Below are positions 31,530 through 42,785 of a stretch of 64,000 bases of DNA, one piece after another (positions within the stretch are counted from its first letter, which is position 1; the number at the start of each line of letters is the position of its first letter). Origin of the DNA: Acephala macrosclerotiorum. Taxonomy: Eukaryota > Ascomycota > Leotiomycetes > Helotiales > Mollisiaceae. The stretch is from positions 25,662 through 89,661 of the forward strand of contig MU119424.1 of assembly GCA_014904845.1 (NCBI GenBank), in the 5' to 3' direction. Position numbers and translations under genes: made by a program. A model generated the notes under the pieces. The model was not told the origin of the DNA. It did not search any database and saw nothing but the letters and a program-made list of their open reading frames with translations.

Positions 31530-32008
31530 CAGCGGTGCAATTAATTAGTGCGAAACTCGAAAATTGGCGAGAATACTAAAAAGGTATAAGAATCGCAAAA
31601 CTTAAGAATTACCGCTCTTTTTATACTATTTTAATGCAAAATAAAAATTATTAACTTTATAAAAAATATATTTTTATTTATTACATTTACTTTTTAAAAA
31701 TACTAAAAATATAATTAGTAAATAAAGTGTAATATATTTATTAAACGATTTTAAAGTTTTTTTTTATATAAAATTTTTAATAAAACTAAAAATTAAATTT
31801 CGCTATTTTTACTTTTTACAATTTCGCAATTGTAAAATATAGTTTAAATAGAAATTTAACGATTAAATAAAGTTTTTTTTAAAGGGATAAACAATAAAAA
31901 GTATTATTAGTGATGTAGGAAGTGGGGATAATAGTACAGTTTAAGTGTTTACCTTTTTTAGTGTTCTCGCCAAATTTTCAAGTTTCGCACTAGTTAATTG
32001 CACTGCTG
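31530..32008. mobile_element. MITE, Tc1/mariner-like, 479 bp, RIP-affected
   Basis: Terminal inverted repeats of about 57 bp. The left end starts CAGCGGTGCAATTAATTAGT (31530-31586). The right end, read in reverse complement, starts CAGCAGTGCAATTAACTAGT (to about 31950). Most differences between the arms are C/T or G/A transitions. Both sides are flanked by the dinucleotide TA (31528-31529 and 32009-32010), the target duplication of Tc1/mariner (Fot1/pogo) elements. The interior is AT-rich with no open frame, so it is a non-autonomous element, probably partly RIP-mutated. Confidence 0.88.
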
Positions 32009-32559
32009 TAGTTGCCTAAGGCGCTTCCATTCTGCAAGCGAATCCCGAGACTCCAAGGATGATCATTTCAGTCTGGAGACACAATGTTGTGTCCCCCTGC
32101 GTTCTCCTATCCTCACACTACTCCTAATAATCGCAGATTGAAAATCTGGATGAGTCGGCTTAGGGGGATTGTGGGAGAAGATTCGGAGGAGGGGAGGGTA
32201 TGTATTTAGTTATATGGTTTATAAGCCGGAGAGGGCGATGGGGCTTGTGGGGAAGTGAGTTCTGGTGAAATTGTGCGAGAACAGTTGTAGATAGGTATGA
32301 TATTATCGTTGAGAACTTAACTCGACACGAGCGCGAGGACGCCAGATTCTGCAGACTATGGTGTTCGTATCTGGGCTTTCATTATAAGAATGGCGACTAA
32401 CCATTAAAATCATTGTGCAGATGAAAAATATAATGGGAAAGTAATATAGACTATCGGTGATCTTCACCACCGAACAGGAAGACCTCCTCCTGGGATTGGC
32501 GTCCATTTCGGCTGCCGTAAAAGTGCTGCGGAAGGTTCTCCCGTCATCGGTGGTACAGG

Positions 32560-33030
32560 ACATGAGCAGTATCGATGCCAAGAATAGAGAGCATAGATAG
32601 TTCGAGTCATCCCCCGGCAGCAATCCAGATCGCGAATTTCCAAGACGTGTCGTATCGAGCTGGTCAAAGATTAATAGACGCGTACTTCACCCATATCAAC
32701 CCTTTCGTCCCAATGATTTAGGAATAGTCATTTCGAACAACTTACCTCATAAAGGAGAGGAAAGATTCGCCATTGCTAGCACTCCTTAGCATAGTCTTTG
32801 CGATAAGCAGTGTTGCCTCGTTGACCTTGGACTCAGATCAAGACATCTTCTACTATCAACAAGCCCGACAGCACCTCATATTGGAAAGCCTCGGGAGCGG
32901 TCACATGGAGACTCTGCAGGCCCTTACGATCATGGGAGGCATGTATCCCCGTTATCGCAATCGGCCAAATCTAGCTTCGGCACTGCTTGGAGCAGCAAAT
33001 CCAGGCTTGGTTTTAATATCGGATCGCGTC
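32560..33030 (+). pseudogene. Zn2Cys6-type transcription factor, middle-domain remnant
   Basis: A fungal-specific transcription factor domain (PF04082-like) is readable in one frame: AGQRLIDAYFTHINPFVPMI, then two TAG codons (at 32719 and six bases later), SFRTTYLIKERKDSPLLALL, SIVFAISSVASLTL, DIFYYQQARQHLI, METLQALTIMGGMY and NLASALLGAANPGL. No zinc-cluster N-terminus is present, and the 3' end is replaced by an AT-rich tract. At least one stop is explained by CAG to TAG, a C-to-T change. Dead gene. Confidence 0.65.
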
Positions 33031-33034
33031 GAAT

Positions 33035-33240
33035 CGCGATTATTTAAAAGTTTTTTTTTTTACTTTTGCAAAAATTATAAAAAAAATATATATATAAAAA
33101 TACTTAAATAATTATAATTTTATACGAATTTTATAATTGAAAATATATATAATATATAATATTAAAAATTAAAATATAATTATATGTTATATATATTTTT
33201 TATAAATAAATATTATTTTAATAAAGATTAAGCGTTTACC
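33035..33240. repeat. AT-rich RIP-like insertion
   Basis: A sharp switch to AT-only sequence, starting after GGATCGCGTCGAATCGCGA and ending before AAGCGTTTACCCGG. It truncates the regulator remnant. I see no terminal repeats, so the source element cannot be named. Confidence 0.5.
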
Positions 33241-33393
33241 CGGTCAAAAGAAGTAATAAGCTATTATTCTCAATCCACGTTTCAGTCAATACTAACTCCT
33301 TTGTAAACTGCAGGTCGAAGCAACGTTGCGCTTCTACAGCAGCCTTGGTTGAACAACCCAGTTTCAAAGAGGCCGTAACACAAGATTTCAACA

Positions 33394-35432
33394 ATGTTCT
33401 GTGCCGCCTGCAGGGAATTCTACAATAATTTTGATCTCGATGTCGCCAAAGGCGACGGAGGCATGCCGCACCACCCGAACTATGCAGCCCTCGTTATCTC
33501 GGCCAAGAGTGGATGCGAAATATGCATCGAGATCCGCCGTCAAAAGGAGACTAAAGCGGCACCCGGTACACATGATGACAGATATCTAGCATATGGCAAC
33601 CAGATCCGATGTGTGTTTGAAGAGCATGAACCAGGATTATATTGGATTCAGGCAGACTTAGAGATACCATATATTGCATATATGGACGTTTGTGCCGCAG
33701 CTGGTGAGTGCTCATAATATGCCCTCAAATATCAGAAAAATATCTATAGAAAAACGATCTGAACATGCCCACAGAAGACCCTTTAGCCAGCCTCATTTGG
33801 AGCAGGCCGACGCACGAAGACGCACGGTCTTCTGGAATCCAGACGCAGATAAAAAAATGGCTGGAGCGGTGCCTCAAGAAGCACAGATCATGCCAAGACG
33901 AAGTAAATCTCTTACCTACCAGAGTGATCGATGTTGGCGATGCAGATCAGGAACCATTTCTCTTGGTCTCAGATGACCGCCTTGGGAAATGGGTGACCTT
34001 GAGCTACTGCTGGGGACAATCAGAACCATTCAAAACAGAACGCGCAAATCTTGATGAACGACAAAAACAAATTCGGAGGTCTGAATTGCCGCCGCTCTTC
34101 AAGGATGCCATCGACTTCACTCGGAGCCTTGGATATCAATATCTCTGGGTGGATTCCTTATGTATCGTGCAAGACTCTTATGATGATTGGGTGAATGAGT
34201 CAGCGAATATGGGAAATATCTTCAGGAATTCATCCCTTACTCTGGCTGCTGAAGCATCAGAGAACACCGGTATTGGGCTATACGAGGGTACCTCAAAATT
34301 TCGGCATCGATTAATCGAAGTCTCCTATCGGAGCAAAGAAAACAATTCGAAAGGCACCCTGTTCCTCGGCCGAAATAGCTTTGGTGGCCCCCCCTTCCGT
34401 GGACCATTGAGCTCTCGAGCGTGGACCTTACAGGAGACTACTTTGGCCCGTCGAGTTGTTCGGTTCGCGAAAGGGCAAATATGGTGGCGTTGTCACGAAC
34501 ACGAATGCAATGAACGAGACCCAGATGCATTTTGCTCTCAAAGAATTCCCAATAATACAATGTGGCAAGTTGGCCAGACTACCTTCCTCCTTACTAAGGA
34601 ACACTCGTATTTTAATACACCCCGGCTTCGAAGCCAGCTTCGGGCTTTCTGGTATTTCCTCGTTATGGACTTTACTTCCCGAAGAATCACCTATGCGACA
34701 GACGTATTTCCTGCGATTTCAGGTCTGGCTAAAGAAATTCAACGACACTTTCAACAAACATACATAGCAGGGTTATGGCTCAATGACATACATAGTGACA
34801 TATTGTGGCGCAGCCCAAAGAAGGGGGCTATCATGCGCAATGTCTATGTTGCACCGTCTTGGAGTTGGGCCAATATCGATTTTTCTGCTTCATGGAAGCG
34901 CAACAGCCTTCCCGACTACCCCATGTTTGACTTTGGTCTGCTTGATCGCAAGTCCTGCACACCCATAGCAGAAGTTCTTGAAGTGACTATCATGAATATT
35001 AAGAATGACCCTTTTGGGCAAGTTGAGAGTGGACGTTTCCGAATTCGTGGTCCATGTCAAGAAGTTTGCTCATGTCACATTCCCGAGGATTTCTTTGATT
35101 GCCAGCCAATATCTGATCCAGATAATGATCATGATCATGAAAGAGCAGAACTTTGTAAGGCCATGTGTGGACCGTACGAACGCAATGTCGAAGCCCTTCA
35201 TAAGCGGCCTTGTTGCAAGGTACCCGCTATCTGCCATACTGCTCTCCTCTTTCTTCATATCACATCCTTGGCACGAGGGCCACCGGACAAAGCTAGGGTG
35301 GAAGCACAGGGCCTGATTCTCAGGCGTAGATATCACCAGGAAAACGAGTTCCAGAGAGTCGGCAGAGGGGTATTTTTAGAGACTATAAAGACCTCAGAGA
35401 TATGGCCGTTTCGTACATTGAATATTGTCTAG
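33394..35432 (+). CDS. HET-domain protein
   Basis: Exons 33394-33703 and 33775-35432 (donor GTGAGT, acceptor CCCACAG) give 655 residues. The N-terminal region has the usual Cys pattern (FCAACREFYNNF; SAKSGCEICIEIR) and a KKWLERCLKKHRSC segment. The HET domain (about 175-320) is typical: WVTLSYCWGQ; LPPLFKDAIDFTRSLGYQYL then WVDSLCIVQDSYDDW; NIFRNSSLTLAAEAS; and later RAWTLQETTLARRVVRF. HET domains (TIR-related) trigger incompatibility cell death when activated. No NACHT or repeat domain follows, so this is the common stand-alone HET type. The C-terminal third is not recognised. The gene appears intact although it sits beside RIP-damaged sequence. Confidence 0.88.
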
Positions 35433-36229
35433 TTCTGGAATTTCTCGTTTTCTAAGTTATAGGAATATCTTGAAGAGATGGCCACGATGCAAATTAATGC
35501 CCATCTGGCTTGATGAGAGGGGAACCTAGGCTCGGCGATTACTGGCACGCCAGGCACCATGTTTATCTAAGCTCCAGTGCAAAGATGAGAGATTTTGTTC
35601 GGACGTCAAGGCCCTAATAGCGCGTATGCAAAAACTAGGTTGGGTTTTCTTTTCGCGAGGGAGATGCATACTGTCGATAGGGCTTAAAATTGGCTAAAGT
35701 GCTTCATCAGTTCGTTAGGGTATGAGATGAAGTTTGTAGTTGTAATGAACTTTCATGGGATTGGCGGCAATGAAATAAGGTGCTTGCAAATGAGTTCCCC
35801 GCCTTCAACTCGCTCAGGTTGTGTATCGGGTAAAGTTTATGGTAGGACTACTACTAATCCGTGATTAGCAGAGCACTATTTTATAACACTTGCAATCAAA
35901 GACTTGAACAATTCAGCCAATGCCCAATCGCAATGATTGTGTGGTGATGGACGAGCTAGAGTGCCATGGCCGCCCGCGGCCGCCTACAAGACAAACATTC
36001 ACCGCATTGCATATCTTGCTGTGACTGCGTTGTGAGACCTAAATCCCACCCCCAAAGGGGAAAACTACGTTTAGATTTGTAGTACTACAACTGCAAGGAT
36101 ATCGGTTTGAAAGACTATACTTCGGACTGATTGCGTCTAAAGTATAATACCGAAATATTCTTCAAGGGCTTGCGTTAACTTCAAGCGACCAAGAACTCTA
36201 CTTAGCGACAATCCCGCTCGGATCGAGGT
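35433..36229. other. Intergenic, nothing recognised
   Basis: Downstream of the HET gene. It contains no credible frame; there is a short imperfect palindrome TTGTAGTACTACAA at about 36078-36091. Confidence 0.35.
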
Positions 36230-36902
36230 CTTGTCATTTCAAACTGGACGGCGCTCTTCTCAGTTCGCCATGTAAAGCGTCTTACTATCAACTTCAAAGC
36301 CGATAGTGGCCACCACGCTGCTGAGCAGATTATTCTACTTCAAATGGTCTCTAAGTTACTTTCCAACGTCTCTCATCTCATTGTTAGGTCGCCCTCACTA
36401 CTGCAGCTTCAATCTCTCCAGAATATCCAGAAGCTCAGAACTCTATATTTCGATGGCTTTCCATGGAAATTTCAAAAGGATTTGTGTCCATTCTTTGCTC
36501 TTTAAAGTTTTTGCACAATGTTATGTTGATAGTTCAAGCTCTGGCCATCGTTCGGAGTATCTCCAATCCTACCTATCCTTCAAACCCGACGTACTTGCTC
36601 AACTCAATCCTCTGACAACCTTTATGATCTTTGGCTACGAGGAGTTAAAAGATAGAGAACACTCGCTGTACTTCGCTGTCCCAATGATTAAATCCCTGTG
36701 CGCACGTACACTGTCTCTTCAATATCTCTCGATACTACTCCCTTATAAAGTCACCCAGGAGGAACTTCTACTTGAGCTACTTAGCTTCATCTCCACTTCG
36801 CAGCTCACGAGCCTCTTTCCGTCGCTCATGCTACCTCCAGGTCCGGAATATCCCGATTTCATCCTTTTTCCCAAAAGGGACAGCCAACAAGGCAGGAGTT
36901 GA
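36230..36902 (+). pseudogene. F-box-like paralogue, truncated and frameshifted
   Basis: Homologous to the gene at 22.9-23.9 kb but lacking its F-box end. A first frame reads VKRLTINFKADSGHHAAEQI, LLQMVSKLLSNVSHL and KLRTLYFDGFPWK, then stops at about 36505. The rest continues in another frame: SFKPDVLAQLNPLTTFMIFG, HSLYFAVPMIKSLCA and YKVTQEELLLELLSFISTS. The 5' end, with the start codon and F-box, is missing. Confidence 0.55.
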
Positions 36903-38820
36903 ATCCTACAAGCAAGAGAACACATGGAAACGTCATCGTAAAAATGGCGTGGGCAAGCCTTCCGGATTCGTTCACCGACAAGCTTGAGGATGTGCATCAG
37001 AATCACCGTTCGTTGCCTCAAGAACCGGCTCAATAGTAATGCAATTCTGGTGAGGAGCTTGTAAGTTCATGAGTGCCTTGTGCCCTCCATGACGCTGAGT
37101 ATCAAACTCAGAGACAAAGAGCTGAAATTTCACAGTCAAGATGGTTCGACTCGCGCCAGTTCTGAGTTTAGTTTTACTTAAAGCGAAATTAGTAGTATCG
37201 ACCAGACTCTAATCACGATGCTCGGGACTAAATATTCTAGGTAACCTCAGACGACAATTCTTCAAATTCGCTTCCAACGTGGTTAGTCAGCGTCGCCGCT
37301 CTGCTCAGGCACCAATCACCCTGAATTCAGCATGCTCAGTCACGTTCCTGCTCTCTTTCGTAGTGACAAATCATATTTTGCTTCATCCTTCGCTTCTGCT
37401 TTGGAAAAATTGTCAACTACACGACCAATCTTCGGGGAGACTAAGTCGGTTTCCAAGGAGCCCAAGCCGGATCTCCCTGTGAAATAGATCTATCTCTCGA
37501 GGAATATTCTTCTTACAACGTAACGTAGCCGTCGCCTTCTCCTAAAGAGAATGTACTGCTACAAATTTTGTATTTCAATCGTCTTCCGGCCCTTCGACCT
37601 TTTCACCGCCAGACCACGGTTGTGGATTAGGATGGAAAAAGGGAGGTGACTATCACGTAGGAGGCTTATTCCTTAGGCTCAGGCGCTAGAGCTCGAGATA
37701 AAGTAGACAGATATAATTAAGATTTATATATTATCAATTGGAGTAATTTGGATTTTAGTGTAAAAATTCTGCTTACTCTAAATTCTACTAGGTTGAATTC
37801 GTGTACTTCAAACCAAAGCAGTCCAATTATATTGTTACAGCTTGGACTACTTTAACTTAAAGCATATATAGAGTATATACGCAATATTTTAGTATATTAA
37901 GGTATTTTATCTTCTCAACAAAAACCATCTTCGTTCTTGAAGTTCTTTGATCCACTTGAGTCAGGACTTTTGTGCCATTCCCTCGTAGCATTCGTCTGCA
38001 CAAGAAACGTGGATTTCTCCAACCATTTCAAGCAGACGCGGATAGCCACTTTTGTTCATCTCACGACAGTTTCCAGTCACTTGCGTTTATAAATGACGCC
38101 CATTATAAATGGAAGGAACTCATCGCGGATTTGACGGCAAGTCCGAGACAACGCCAAAATCCTGCTTCTTAAAAATATGGGCTATGCAAGAGCGAATAGA
38201 CTCTCGGACGGGTTTCTATTCGCATTTCGAGAAGCCTTGAGTTCTGTGTTGAACCTATGGCGAAGCTTGATAACTCGCGGAGAGCTGGTGTGATTGAGGG
38301 GTTTGAAGAGGTTGGTTGATGTCTTAGAGGCTCATAGACATGTCGATGTAGGCGTTTCTCAGTTACTATACTCGGTCCAGCGAGGCTAACTGTGCATGAA
38401 TGAAGACTGCAAAATCGTCGAGAGACATTCTTGTAGTCTAAAATGCAGTGTACTTCGTGTATATAGTAATTGTGGTGAATTAGGTAACGACTTCTGCCGT
38501 TCGGTGTTGTTCAGCGCTTGATGGCAATGGCTAAGAAAGCGCTGAGTAGAGCTCTTGACTCTCGACTTATATGGTCAGAAAGCAGTCTTGATAGTATGAG
38601 CTCTGCAGAAAAATATATTTAGAATATCAAGATGTTGAGATTCGTAGCCTGACCTGATCTTGTGCTTGACTTGCTATATTGGTCGCTAACTTTAGCCGTA
38701 GCGGGACCGAATCGCGAACTCATATTCGCATTTGAGCTTCATGGAATCAAAACGCGCCAAGAATCTCCAACCCTAACTACTCGACGACACCACCCAGAAC
38801 CGACATCTGAATCGCGCAAG
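36903..38820. other. Gene-free region upstream of arp4
   Basis: About 1.9 kb without a supported gene. 37690-37920 is AT-rich with short repeats of the ATTTGGATT / TTGGACTAC type but no clear terminal repeats. The last 150 bp hold the arp4 promoter. Confidence 0.35.
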
Positions 38821-40277
38821 ATGGCGTCTCAAACATTGAATTCGTCAATGCAACCTACGGATGTCTATGGAGGAGGTAAAAACTCCTCCCAGCCACACCT
38901 TTAAATATTTCTAACAAACTCCCCTCCACAGATGAAGTCTCCGCTATTATCCTCGATCCAGGCTACTCGAGCGTGCGCGCCGGCTTCGCAGGAGAAGACA
39001 CGCCAAAATCCTTCGTCAATTCACATTACGGCGTGAACGAGAGTGGCACCGTGTTTGGCGACGATGCGATCCATAACCCCCTCGCTGGGCTCGATATACG
39101 AAACCCCATGTCAAAGGAAGGCATAGTAGAGGACTGGGACACAGCTACGCGGTTATGGGAATACGCGATCACATCTCGACTTACGAGCTTCAAGCAGGCA
39201 GATCCGCGAACCAATGGCTTGAACGATGATCTGAAGGATATGGATGTTGAGATGGATGGCATTGAGGAGGGAGAGAAGCCGCTGGAGGAACACCCGTTGT
39301 TGATGACGGAGACTGCGTGGAACTCACCGAAGAACCGAGAAAAGAGTATTGAGATTGCTATGGAGTCGTGGGGCTGCCCCGCCTTCTGGCTTGCGCGCAA
39401 CAGTGTGATGGCTGCGTTTGGAGCTGGCAAAGCTACCGCACTTGTTGTTGATGTTGGCGCGTCTACAGCTTCCGTTCTTGCGATACACGATGGTCTCATC
39501 CTCAAGAAATCCGTCCAGAAATCACACCTTGCAGGAAATTGGCTCTCGTCACAACTTCGAACTCTCTTCGAGACCTCAGAACCGAAAGTCGAGCTTGTAC
39601 CACACTACATGATCATGTCGAAGACTCCAGTCGATGCAGGTGCGCCAGCACAAGCTACATACCGAAAATACGAAAAGTCACCTACAGACAGCTTCCGGGC
39701 ATTGGAGGAGGAGCGCGTCTTGACCGAATTCAAGGAGTCTGTTGTTCAAGTCTGGTCAGGGCCAGGTCGTCTCAACAGCACAAACCAAATGGGAATGACG
39801 AATCTCGAATATGCCAGAGGCCAACCAGGACGAGTTTTCGAGATGCCAGATGGATACAACCAGATGTGGGGTGTAGAGCGCTATTCTGTCGCAGAGGGCA
39901 TGTTCGACGAGAAGGCAGCGCTACCAATTCCTAACGAGCAACCGATCACGAAGGCACAAACGATCCCTGAGATGGTGAAGGCGAGTGTTAATGCTGTGGA
40001 TATGGATCTGCGATCTCAGTTGCTACAAAATATTGTGGTCACTGGAGGCACGACACTTATCAATGGCTTCACGGATAGGCTGAACAACGAGTTGGTTGCT
40101 ATGTACCCTAGTGCAAGGATAAAGATCCAAGCCGCGGGCTTGACGGCAGAGAGAAGATTCGGAAGTTGGATTGGTGGCAGTATTCTGGGCAGTTTAGGAA
40201 CGTTCCACCAGATGTGGATCTCGAGAAAGGAGTATGAAGAATTCGGAGCATCCGTGGTCGAAAAGAGGTGTAAGTGA
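38821..40277 (+). CDS. arp4: Actin-related protein 4 (INO80/SWR1/NuA4 subunit)
   Basis: Nuclear actin-like protein shared by the NuA4 acetyltransferase and the INO80 and SWR1 remodellers. Exons 38821-38875 and 38932-40277 give 466 residues, close to other fungal Arp4 proteins. The start MASQTLNSSMQPTDVYGGDE joins in frame to VSAIILDPGYSSVRAGFAGE, the divergent phosphate-1 loop of Arp4. Also seen: LVVDVGASTASVLAIHDG (second phosphate loop), an acidic insertion DLKDMDVEMDGIEEGE characteristic of Arp4, NIVVTGGTTLINGFTDRLNN, and FGSWIGGSILGSLGTFHQMW near the C-terminus. Single copy and intact. It is convergent with the following PLP enzyme gene, 267 bp apart. Confidence 0.93.
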
Positions 40278-40544
40278 TTGATAGATGGATGGAGGGTGGT
40301 AGTAAAAGTCTAGAAAAGTTATGGCTTGCGGAGTGGGAATTTTTTGGCGTAAGGTGTTTGTGTGCTAGCATGGATACCAATCAGTTCCAGGCTTATTGTC
40401 ATTTGTAGACTTCATGAGAAGCAACGCTTATCTACATTGCCAACCCTTGCAACCCTCTCCAAGAAAATGACAAATGTCCCGTCCAAATTCGAGCATGTGA
40501 ATCCTTTAAAGTATCTCTCGAACATCATGACCCTTTAGACCACA

Positions 40545-42102
40545 TTACCAACCCCTCCACCTCGGCCAAACATCAATAATCTCATCCTCCCTCCCCTCCC
40601 TCGTCTCATCAACAATAAGATACCACCCAAATCCAGCCCCAGCAATACAAGCATGATTCGGCCAAATCCTAACCTTCTGACCCACCTCCAAAACCTCAGG
40701 CTCAATCCCCTTTCCACTCCAAATCAAAATCCCATGTTCCTGACTTATCCTCCCTACATGCCACCCGACATGTTTCCCTGGGCCCTCAATCGGCATTCTA
40801 GCTCCTGGTCTGTTCCATGGTGAGATTATTCCCCACCCGGAATAAGCTTTACAGGGTTCTCGACCGAGAGCGAGGGAGCCGGAGCCGACGAGCGCTTCCG
40901 GAGAGCCGGAGGGGCCACGACCAGGGTAAAGGGAGGCGATTTCGGCGACGATGGTGAATGCTAGGTCGGACCAGGTGAGCATTGCGTGGGGACCGGAGGT
41001 GGGAAGGGCGTGAGTGGCTAGTTGTTGGACATCGAGTGTGGGGTAAACTCCAGCATGGATCTCAATCGAACACTTAATCGTCCTAATCGCCTCAATCGTC
41101 GCTCTCAAACTAGCGATCGCTTTCCCTTCCGCTTCAGGCGTGTCTTCGTTGTCGATTAACAGGTTTCGGACAGAGGTTGTGGTGGGTGTAGCTCCGACAG
41201 ATAGAACGAGGTTCTTGTTGGGGGATGCAGATTGTACTGCCTCAGCAGTCACGAGTAAGGCTTCAAACTCTTGACGCAGGAAATCGAGTGCGTCGGCGCG
41301 GTTGGATGAGGAGTATGATTGTCCGGCGTGGGAGTAGAGGCCTAGGAGCTGGGCTTGACCGGAGGCTTCGAGAGAGAGTATGTGTGAGATCAGGGCTAAG
41401 CAAGCTGCGGTTTGGGGAGCGACGCCGGCGCGGTGGTAGCCCATATCGATTTTTAGAAAGATGAGGGGGGCATGAGAGGTGGATTTATGGATGGCAGTTA
41501 CGGAGGGAAGTTGGTCTGGGTGGTCGATCATTAGGGAGAGGCCGTTTGGACCGAGAGCTTTGGAGATTAGGGAGAGGCGCTCAACTGCTGCTGGTGTGAC
41601 GGGGAAGCTGTAGAGGAGCTGGGGAAAGTGAGTGATGTTCTGGAACTGGGAGATGGGACTTACATTGACTGCTCTCCCTGCAGCTTTGTATTCGAGCATG
41701 AGTGGAACAACATATTCTGCTTCAATCAAGGTAGAGACAACGATGTTGACTGAACCTATTCCGCTTCCAACTTGTAGCCTTGTGAGCTCAGTAGTCTTGA
41801 AGAGTGTCAGTTGGCATGTGATATTGGGGAATCGACACCAAAGAGAAATATGCAGACAGAGAAATCAAAGTTTGAAGATTTAGGTGATAAAGTAGCGTCC
41901 TTCGTACCTTGTGTGTTTTGATATGAGCTCTCCATCCAAACTTAAGAGACTCGCAAGCTTCAAGCATTCGATTACAGTTGTTCTGCAACTTGCCCAGATC
42001 TAAAACTGCAGCAGGTACAGCGATATCTTTGATTGATTTTCCAACAAATTGCTTTTGTAGTTCCTCCTTCAGAGACAAAGGATACAAGGATGTAGTTGCC
42101 AT
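40545..42102 (-). CDS. D-serine dehydratase-like PLP enzyme (fold type III)
   Basis: Likely converts D-serine to pyruvate and ammonia, or acts on a related D-amino acid. Exons 41908-42102, 41664-41795 and 40545-41618 give 466 residues from the Met at 42102. The N-terminal alanine-racemase-like barrel has the PLP lysine motif WRAHIKTHK (Lys62), continuing across the splice into TTELTRLQVGSG. LIFLKIDMGYHRAGV, LGLYSHAGQSY and VLSVGATPTT are typical barrel motifs. The C-terminal beta domain contains WPNHACIAGAG, whose His-Cys pair is the zinc site of eukaryotic DSD1-type D-serine dehydratases. Length and both motifs fit DSD1; D-threonine aldolase is the closest alternative. Intact, cytosolic. Confidence 0.87.
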
Positions 42103-42785
42103 AATGGTCAACTCGAGACTTCTCAATGCTGACGATGAATGAAAGATGAGTATGAAATCCTAATGAAGCAGAACAAGCCAGATGTATGACTCAGGGGGGA
42201 CAAAAAGTGTCCGAGATCGGATATCAACTATTGTGATGAAGATTAAAATTGAGTCATGACAGTTTGTGAAGAAAGGAAGAACGTAAGGTGTAGTCCCACT
42301 CTTCCTATCGTAGTTCTTACCGTGGGCCAAGGATTCACGAAGCTAAATTGTGTTTCGTGGTGCCGACAAGTTACACTCTGTGCAGAGCACGACCCAGAGG
42401 TTGGAAACAGCGGCGGGAAATGCACAAGAAAGTTTTGATAACTTGTTTTGGAACTCACCAAGACTCACCTATTTGTAAAAGTGGGGCGAAGTAGTTCACG
42501 TGACTCGTATGCAAGGCTGAAGCTTTCTCCGGCAGACCGTTCGAGCCTAGCGCGCATTCCAAGACGTCGACTCAACCTTCGAACCTTCCGACAATCACAA
42601 ATTGCGGCGACCCCTCCACCCCTTCGTACATAGACCTCTTTTCGTGCACGCCTTTGATTCTTGGGTTTGTACATGCCACAACATCGAATTACGCGTCGAA
42701 CTCTCTCCGCGACCGCAATTTGATGACTCGAACCTCTTTGGAAAGTGGCATTAGCTTTAGGGAGGGATAGCTTGGGCACAACAAA
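42103..42785. promoter_or_regulatory. Divergent promoter between the DSD1-like gene and TAF1
   Basis: 683 bp between the two starts. Small frames on each strand are not supported. TTCACGTGACTCG at about 42497-42509 is a CACGTG (E-box/Cbf1-type) site that could serve either gene. Confidence 0.4.
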
